Positions 59,518 through 64,000 of a stretch of 64,000 bases of DNA are shown here, piece after piece. The translations under genes were made by a program, and so were the position numbers. Below the pieces are notes generated by a model. The model ran no database searches. It was not told the origin of the DNA and worked only from the letters and a program-made list of their open reading frames with translations. This DNA is from Candidatus Marimicrobium litorale (GTDB lineage Bacteria > Pseudomonadota > Gammaproteobacteria > Pseudomonadales > Halieaceae), in NCBI RefSeq assembly GCF_026262645.1, contig NZ_SHNO01000001.1, forward strand, positions 930,001-994,000, written 5' to 3'. Numbering within the stretch: the stretch's first letter is position 1; the number at the start of each line of letters is the position of its first letter.

Positions 59518-60717
59518 TCATACTGACGTCTCTGGTTTTTCTCTCTCGTGCATGGCCTCTAGGTGCTGCAACGTCAAACGCGCCACCCGTTCCCAGCTAA
59601 ACTGCCCTGCCCGGCTCACCGCGGAATGTGCCAATTGCTCTCGCAGACTCGTATTTTCGACCATCTCGATAAGCGCCGCACTTATGGACTCAATATCAAA
59701 TGGATCAAAGTATAAACCCGCATCTCCAACCACCTCAGGCAGCGAACCGCGATCGCTTGACAGAACGGGCGCACCACACGCCATAGCTTCGACAGCAGGC
59801 AGCCCAAACCCTTCTGAGTACGATGGCATAGCAGCGGCCAGTGCACTATTGTAGATTGCGACGAGGTCCTCGTCTGGCACATAGCCACTGAAATGAACCC
59901 TTTCCCGCAGCATTGAACTGCACCGCACCCGATCGTACAAGCTTTCATAATTAGAGAAAAATCCAGCTCCCGTGAAGTCACCCACCAGAGCGAAGTGCAG
60001 GTCCTGCACCCTGCCTTGTGAAAGGGCTCGCTCAAAACCATCCAGTAAGCCATGAAGATTCTTATGCGGTGCGAGACCGCCTACAAACACGATAAAAGGG
60101 ACGTCTAGCGGCAGCTTTGCGCGCACCTTTGCATCATCTATCAGAACTTTGTCCCCTATCACATGGAACCGCGGATTCGGCGCGCAACTCGTCACATCGA
60201 TGGCTTCGGGATTCACTCCGATATATTCGATAATTTCCTCTTTAGCGGCATTTGATATGGTCAAGATGCGGTCACTAGCCCAAATCGCCCCTTTGATCTT
60301 CAGAGTCCAAAGGAGACGACTGCGCCAACCGGGAAAAATCAACTCTGGATAGTGCTCAGCAATGGCATCCATCACAGTAAGCATCGTGGGGAAGCGGCGT
60401 GAGACTGGATACCACGAATAAACCGCAGGGAAGAAGAAAGCATCCAATGCATAACGAGATACTGCTCGAGACATCCGCAGCATATCGACAGGCGAACGGT
60501 TACTGTCTGCGACAGCGGCCTCTGTCGTTGGCCGCGAGGTTTTGACTTGCACGACCTCTACATTAGAGATGCTCTCTAATTCCATCAATGGCTGGTCAGT
60601 GAAGAGGTAATAATAGTGGGGGGAATCAAGCTGAAAAAGCGCTGTGAGAGTGTCACGAGTGAATCGGCCAAACCCGCGATTATTCCGCCAGCAGGTAGCG
60701 TCAATTCCGATTTTCAA
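59518..60717 (-). CDS. Glycosyltransferase family 1 (GT4-like)
   Basis: A 399-aa retaining-type glycosyltransferase with the GT-B fold. The N-terminal acceptor domain has IGIDATCWRNNRGFGRFTRD; the linker ILTISNAAKEEII and the C-terminal donor domain begin FIVFVGGLAPHKNLHGLLDGF. The EX7E motif is PSYSEGFGLPAVEAMACGAPVL, ending SDRGSLPEVVGDAGLYFDP. The start is TTG 60717 with AAGGA 8 nt upstream. It sits between the FAD oxidoreductase (71 bp) and the GT2 gene, all on the minus strand. Confidence 0.88.
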   Translation of the reverse strand: MKIGIDATCWRNNRGFGRFTRDTLTALFQLDSPHYYYLFTDQPLMELESISNVEVVQVKTSRPTTEAAVADSNRSPVDMLRMSRAVSRYALDAFFFPAVYSWYPVSRRFPTMLTVMDAIAEHYPELIFPGWRSRLLWTLKIKGAIWASDRILTISNAAKEEIIEYIGVNPEAIDVTSCAPNPRFHVIGDKVLIDDAKVRAKLPLDVPFIVFVGGLAPHKNLHGLLDGFERALSQGRVQDLHFALVGDFTGAGFFSNYESLYDRVRCSSMLRERVHFSGYVPDEDLVAIYNSALAAAMPSYSEGFGLPAVEAMACGAPVLSSDRGSLPEVVGDAGLYFDPFDIESISAALIEMVENTSLREQLAHSAVSRAGQFSWERVARLTLQHLEAMHEREKPETSV

Positions 60718-60788
60718 TCCAAAAATCCTTCTTATCGGTTAGCGGCATACCTAAATACTGGACTCCGAATACTGGCGAAAGGGAGCAA

Positions 60789-62267
60789 TTACTTGCACTC
60801 CCCCTCAACCTGGTAGAAGTCCCTCGCCGGCTCTTTGGCACTCTTGATCTCGTGGTATTCGGGCTCAGTATTAACATCCATATAATCTACGTCCTGGCCA
60901 AGAATCTTTCGACCCAGCAACAAACCCATTTCAATAGAGTGATCCGCGTTGTTATAGCGATGGGTCCCGCCCCTGCCCACCAAGTGCAAACCCTCGAACT
61001 GGCCCAGGAATTCATGGATAACAGCAATCTTGTCCGCGTAATCCAGGTCGTAGACAGGATAGGCCTGCAATGAACGTACACACGAGAAGTCGATAACCTC
61101 GGAGGCTTTGATGAACCCGAGCTTGTCCTCAAGATCCTCCACGCAACGCTGGCCCACCTGTTCGTCAGTCATTTCCCATATATGATCGTCTTTGGTGCAA
61201 AAGCATTCCAGAACCAGTGAAGTCGTCGACTGATCAGGCACCATAGCAGGACTCCAGTTCTTGGGCTCGTGCAGGCGTCCGAACAGAATATCCTCGTCCT
61301 GCACATACAGCCAGGTATCGATCGATACGCGCTCTTTCCTCAAAATAACGTTCACCGTGATCAACGCCCGAAAGGTGAGCCCCTTCGCAGCATCAATTAC
61401 CTCCTGACTACAAGAGGGGTTCTGCATAATTCTGGGCAGGACACCCAGAGGGATGGTGGATACTACCTTTGAAGCATTGACTGACTGCTCCTCGCCGTTA
61501 TCTTTTTTATAAACCACCTCGAAGTCATTGGGGCCGCGGTAATTGATGCGAGTGACCGTAGACTCGAGCAGAATCTCGTTGGCCTCGCCTTGGTCGAGTA
61601 TATCCTCCGCCATTCGCTGGGGTATGCGGACATAGCCGTCACGTGGGTACATGAATTCTTCAATGAGGCTCTCATTGTCAGACTTTGTTTGCAGCAACGA
61701 CTCCTGAATTACGGTCCAGATCGACAAACCAGCACTGCGCTGGGACACCCAGTCGGAAGACAATTTTTCGCAGGGCAGCCCCCAGACTTTTTCACTGTAA
61801 CGACGGAAAAACATGTCGTACAGCTTGCCACCAAACTGCGCTACATAGGCATCCTTCATGTTGTCGATGCTTTTATTAAATATGGAGTATTGCACGGCAG
61901 ACAGGAGGTAGGTGACCCCTGCATGCATGATGGTAAAGACCCCCGCATTCTTTATAACGTTCAAAATACTTATCGGGTAGCTGTAGTAGCCGCCGTCATA
62001 GTATATGCGGCTAATCCTCTCTACCCATACGATTTCGTCACCCATTAATCTCCGAAACCAGGTGTTCAGATCCTCATTCTTGGTAAACCAGCGATGTCCT
62101 CCTAAATCGAACTTATATCCCTTGTGCACATTGGTATTGCACAAACCACCGACAAAGTCGTTTCTGTCAAGTACGGACACTTGCACGCCGCTGGCACTCA
62201 ACTCGTGACCAGTGGCCAGGCCAGCAGGACCCGCGCCGAGGATTACTACATGTTCATCGTCTTTCAT
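60789..62267 (-). CDS. FAD-dependent oxidoreductase of the UDP-galactopyranose mutase / amine oxidase superfamily
   Basis: A 492-aa flavoprotein. The N-terminal dinucleotide motif is VVILGAGPAGLATGHELSASG (about 7-27), followed by VLDRNDFVGGLCNTN. FDLGGHRWFTKNEDL resembles UDP-galactopyranose mutase and protoporphyrinogen oxidase-like proteins in sugar and cell-wall clusters. YSEKVWGLPCEKLSSDWVSQR is another conserved segment, and the C-terminal FAD motif reads GLHLVGRGGTHRYNNADHSIEMG. No membrane helix is evident. In this setting it may isomerise or oxidise a sugar or lipid for the neighbouring transferases; this is inference. 13 bp separates it from the upstream membrane gene. Confidence 0.82.
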   Translation of the reverse strand: MKDDEHVVILGAGPAGLATGHELSASGVQVSVLDRNDFVGGLCNTNVHKGYKFDLGGHRWFTKNEDLNTWFRRLMGDEIVWVERISRIYYDGGYYSYPISILNVIKNAGVFTIMHAGVTYLLSAVQYSIFNKSIDNMKDAYVAQFGGKLYDMFFRRYSEKVWGLPCEKLSSDWVSQRSAGLSIWTVIQESLLQTKSDNESLIEEFMYPRDGYVRIPQRMAEDILDQGEANEILLESTVTRINYRGPNDFEVVYKKDNGEEQSVNASKVVSTIPLGVLPRIMQNPSCSQEVIDAAKGLTFRALITVNVILRKERVSIDTWLYVQDEDILFGRLHEPKNWSPAMVPDQSTTSLVLECFCTKDDHIWEMTDEQVGQRCVEDLEDKLGFIKASEVIDFSCVRSLQAYPVYDLDYADKIAVIHEFLGQFEGLHLVGRGGTHRYNNADHSIEMGLLLGRKILGQDVDYMDVNTEPEYHEIKSAKEPARDFYQVEGECK

Positions 62268-62280
62268 GTATATGAGACCA

Positions 62281-62940
62281 TCAGTGCGGCTTATGCCGCA
62301 GTTTCACAATTTTGTTATAAATCGTTGCCAACAACACGCTAGCGATAAAAACGAGGCCAAATACCTCTGCCGCGCCTAGTAACCCGCCCAAAATGCTGAC
62401 GCTGTAACCCGGAACATAATTTGCCAGTAACGCCGCGTGTACGCTCTCGCCTGCCGTGCCTCGCAATACCAACCAGGCAGTAGAACAAAATAATCCTATT
62501 GCGGCGATTGCCCCCAATGCCAGGCCCAGACTGACACCGTGCAGCCGCAGCACCGACGGCTTCAGTACCGGATTATCCGTAGGCATTGTGCTCAGCAAGC
62601 TGTCTGCAACCCGCGTGCCCAATACACGGCCATACAGTCGGTAACTCAACCAACTACAGGTACCGAAATAAACAAACGCCCAGAGCGCCCCGACCCAGGC
62701 ACCGCTACTGGTTACCGAATAACCGGGGAAAAAAATCGCGAGCAAACTGAGATAATTGCTGGAGTCCACGCCCCATTTGGCAATGGATGCATGCGTCGCG
62801 ATGTAAGTAATCACCGCAGCCAGAGTGCCGGCCGTCAGACCCAACATCATCGCATTGAATCGAATCGCCGCGTCAAGCAGCTTCAAGTTCACCCCTTGCA
62901 GGTCGTCATTGGCAGTTTGCATAGTCTCGTATATCCCCAT
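62281..62940 (-). CDS. Unknown membrane protein with two PGY-type modules
   Basis: A 219-aa protein I do not recognise. An amphipathic N-terminus (about 1-28) precedes four membrane segments in two like units. Each unit is helix, short polar loop, then P-G-Y-S-V-x3-G-x3-G-A leading into the next helix. The motif falls at residues 72-85 and 177-190, 105 apart. ANYVPGYSV in the second unit nearly equals ANYLPGYAV of the neighbour upstream. ATG start; 13-bp gaps on both sides indicate one operon with the FAD oxidoreductase. Possibly a duplicated scaffold or membrane anchor for the glycosyltransferases. Confidence 0.75.
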   Translation of the reverse strand: MGIYETMQTANDDLQGVNLKLLDAAIRFNAMMLGLTAGTLAAVITYIATHASIAKWGVDSSNYLSLLAIFFPGYSVTSSGAWVGALWAFVYFGTCSWLSYRLYGRVLGTRVADSLLSTMPTDNPVLKPSVLRLHGVSLGLALGAIAAIGLFCSTAWLVLRGTAGESVHAALLANYVPGYSVSILGGLLGAAEVFGLVFIASVLLATIYNKIVKLRHKPH

Positions 62941-62953
62941 TTGTGCAATGGCC

Positions 62954-63307
62954 TCAATCTGCCAGCTCAGCAGAACTAATCAACATCACACCCAGGGCGA
63001 TGTAGTGCGTCATGTTCCAGTAAACAGCGGCCGCAAAACCGACAAGCCCACCAATAAAGAAACCATACAGCGCACCGATAAAACCGCCCTGCCAACTCAC
63101 CGCGTAACCGGGAAGATAATTCGCCAGATCCTGCAAATGAGTACCCACCGGATAATTCTCCGGCACGGGCTGCAACAGCAACACTGCAGTGGCCAGGAAT
63201 AGCGCTAGCGCGACAAGGATTCCAACGGCCACGGTCATTGCCGGCACGTCCATCTTGGCAAAAACAGCAGACAGGATTTCATGATCTCGTACCTGACGAT
63301 TCACCAC
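62954..63307 (-). CDS. Unknown small membrane protein with one PGY-type module
   Basis: A 117-aa protein, first gene of the minus-strand cluster. A soluble N-terminus (about 1-22) and a helix (about 23-46) precede a polar loop with LANYLPGYAV and the motif P-G-Y-A-V-x3-G-x3-G-A (66-79), leading into a second helix. It is a single copy of the unit repeated in the next gene. The start is GTG 63307 (a second GTG follows directly), with GGAG 8 nt upstream. Function unknown. Confidence 0.72.
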   Translation of the reverse strand: MVNRQVRDHEILSAVFAKMDVPAMTVAVGILVALALFLATAVLLLQPVPENYPVGTHLQDLANYLPGYAVSWQGGFIGALYGFFIGGLVGFAAAVYWNMTHYIALGVMLISSAELAD

Positions 63308-63597
63308 ACAAAATTCTCCTACATTAAGATAAGCTACTGTAGTATAAAAGCCCGTTAATGACGACGCTTTACCGCACTATCTCGCTCTGCGACCTGACCC
63401 CATGACCCGATGGCGATGGCAAAATCACAGGCGTACGTTTTTATATGTCTTGATACACGCCAATAACAATGGCATATAAGGCGTTGAAAAAAAAGCTTTT
63501 GATTACCGCTTCTAGCCACCAAGAGAAGAAACGCGGGAATTTGTGAATTACGTCACTAAGCAGGCAGAGCTAAAAGGTCGCCGGAAACAGGGCTAAA
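63308..63597. other. Divergent intergenic region between the PGY cluster and the MFS gene
   Basis: No gene seen. On the minus strand TATACT (63346-63341) could be the -10 of the cluster, with a poor -35. On the plus strand TTGATA (63450-63455) lies 17 or 19 bp from CATATA/TATAAG (63473-63480), a possible MFS promoter. Confidence 0.35.
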
Positions 63598-64000
63598 ATG
63601 AAGCAAGAACTGAGCAACCCCTACCAGTCCGCGGCAACGCGTCGCTACGCCCTAGTGCTACTGACCGTGGTCTACGCATTTAATTTTATCGACCGCCAAC
63701 TACTGGCGATATTGCAGGAATCGATCAAGGCGGACCTCGGCCTTTCAGACGGTCAACTGGGACTGCTGGCGGGCTTTGCCTTTGCCATTTTTTATGTCAC
63801 CGCCGGCATTCCCATCGCGCGTTGGGCAGACCGCTCCAACCGTCGTAATATCGTCGCTGGCGCGGTATTTCTGTGGAGCTTTATGACAGCTGTCAGCGGC
63901 TTTGCCCAGAATTATGTGCAACTACTGTTAGCCCGTATCGGTGTTGGTGTGGGCGAAGCGGGGGGCAGTCCACCGTCCCATTCAATAATTTCCGATATTT
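63598..64000 (+). CDS. MFS transporter (partial, runs off the right edge)
   Basis: First 134 codons of a major facilitator. The reading from ATG 63598 is open to the edge. Helix 1 contains FNFIDRQLLAILQESIKADL, the opening typical of the Spinster-like and hexuronate/aromatic acid groups, with an Asp-Arg in helix 1. GLLAGFAFAIFYVTAGIPIARWADRSNRRN holds the MFS motif A in the loop between helices 2 and 3, and LLARIGVGVGEAGGSPPS is the conserved helix 4 segment of the Spns-like group. Substrate unknown. It is divergent from the PGY cluster. Confidence 0.88.
   Translation, partial: MKQELSNPYQSAATRRYALVLLTVVYAFNFIDRQLLAILQESIKADLGLSDGQLGLLAGFAFAIFYVTAGIPIARWADRSNRRNIVAGAVFLWSFMTAVSGFAQNYVQLLLARIGVGVGEAGGSPPSHSIISDI

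Overview
The window looks like chromosomal DNA of an aerobic marine gammaproteobacterium. The evidence is gene content and order: sdhCDA divergent from gltA, smc-zipA-ligA, a complete ccmABCDEFGHI cytochrome c maturation operon, ttcA, ygiQ, hrpB, and ybbA-ybbP back to back with tesA. A Halieaceae (OM60/NOR5)-like host is my inference from this mix; no 16S gene is present. Coding density is very high, and I see no insertion sequence, prophage, integron or CRISPR array. The window starts inside sdhA and ends inside an MFS transporter gene.

Layout. 1-5425: TCA genes (sdhA partial, sdhD, sdhC, gltA) and a FabH-like ketoacyl synthase. 5427-6633: hisC and tRNA-Glu. 6745-16091: a complete phosphate regulon on the minus strand (phoB-phoR-phoU-pstS-pstC-pstA-pstB, then a porin). 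Three Pho-box-like sites, before phoB, pstS and the porin, each have a -10-like hexamer exactly 10 bp downstream. 16251-20937: a three-gene 2-oxoacid oxidoreductase operon in which a GltD-like flavo-iron-sulfur protein precedes fused gamma-alpha and beta subunits. 21125-28148: smc-zipA-ligA plus a coupled lipoprotein with a lysozyme-like fold. 28331-36093: ttcA-ccmABCDEFGHI, nearly all overlapping. 36324-38003: mdh and a TetR regulator. 38083-43152: the YbbAP-type ABC exporter, with tesA and bioA divergent from it. 43359-51503: a voltage-gated-type K+ channel with a C-terminal zinc ribbon, ygiQ, a YtfJ-like protein and an RND efflux pair. 51548-58255: hrpB, an NnrU-family protein, a transglutaminase-like protein, an SDR and a MATE exporter. 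58437-63307: five minus-strand genes (two glycosyltransferases, an FAD oxidoreductase of the UDP-galactopyranose mutase/amine oxidase superfamily, and two unknown membrane proteins). 63598-64000: start of an MFS transporter.

How the genes fit together. Citrate synthase, succinate dehydrogenase, malate dehydrogenase and the 2-oxoacid oxidoreductase all serve central carbon flow. The Pho block reads as one regulon: PhoR senses through PstSCAB/PhoU, and PhoB activates its own gene, pstS and the porin. The ccm operon matures c-type cytochromes for respiration.

The least explained part is 58437-63307. Its two small membrane proteins carry three copies of one module built around P-G-Y-(S/A)-V-x3-G-x3-G-A. 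I do not recognise this module, and it is my best candidate for something undescribed.
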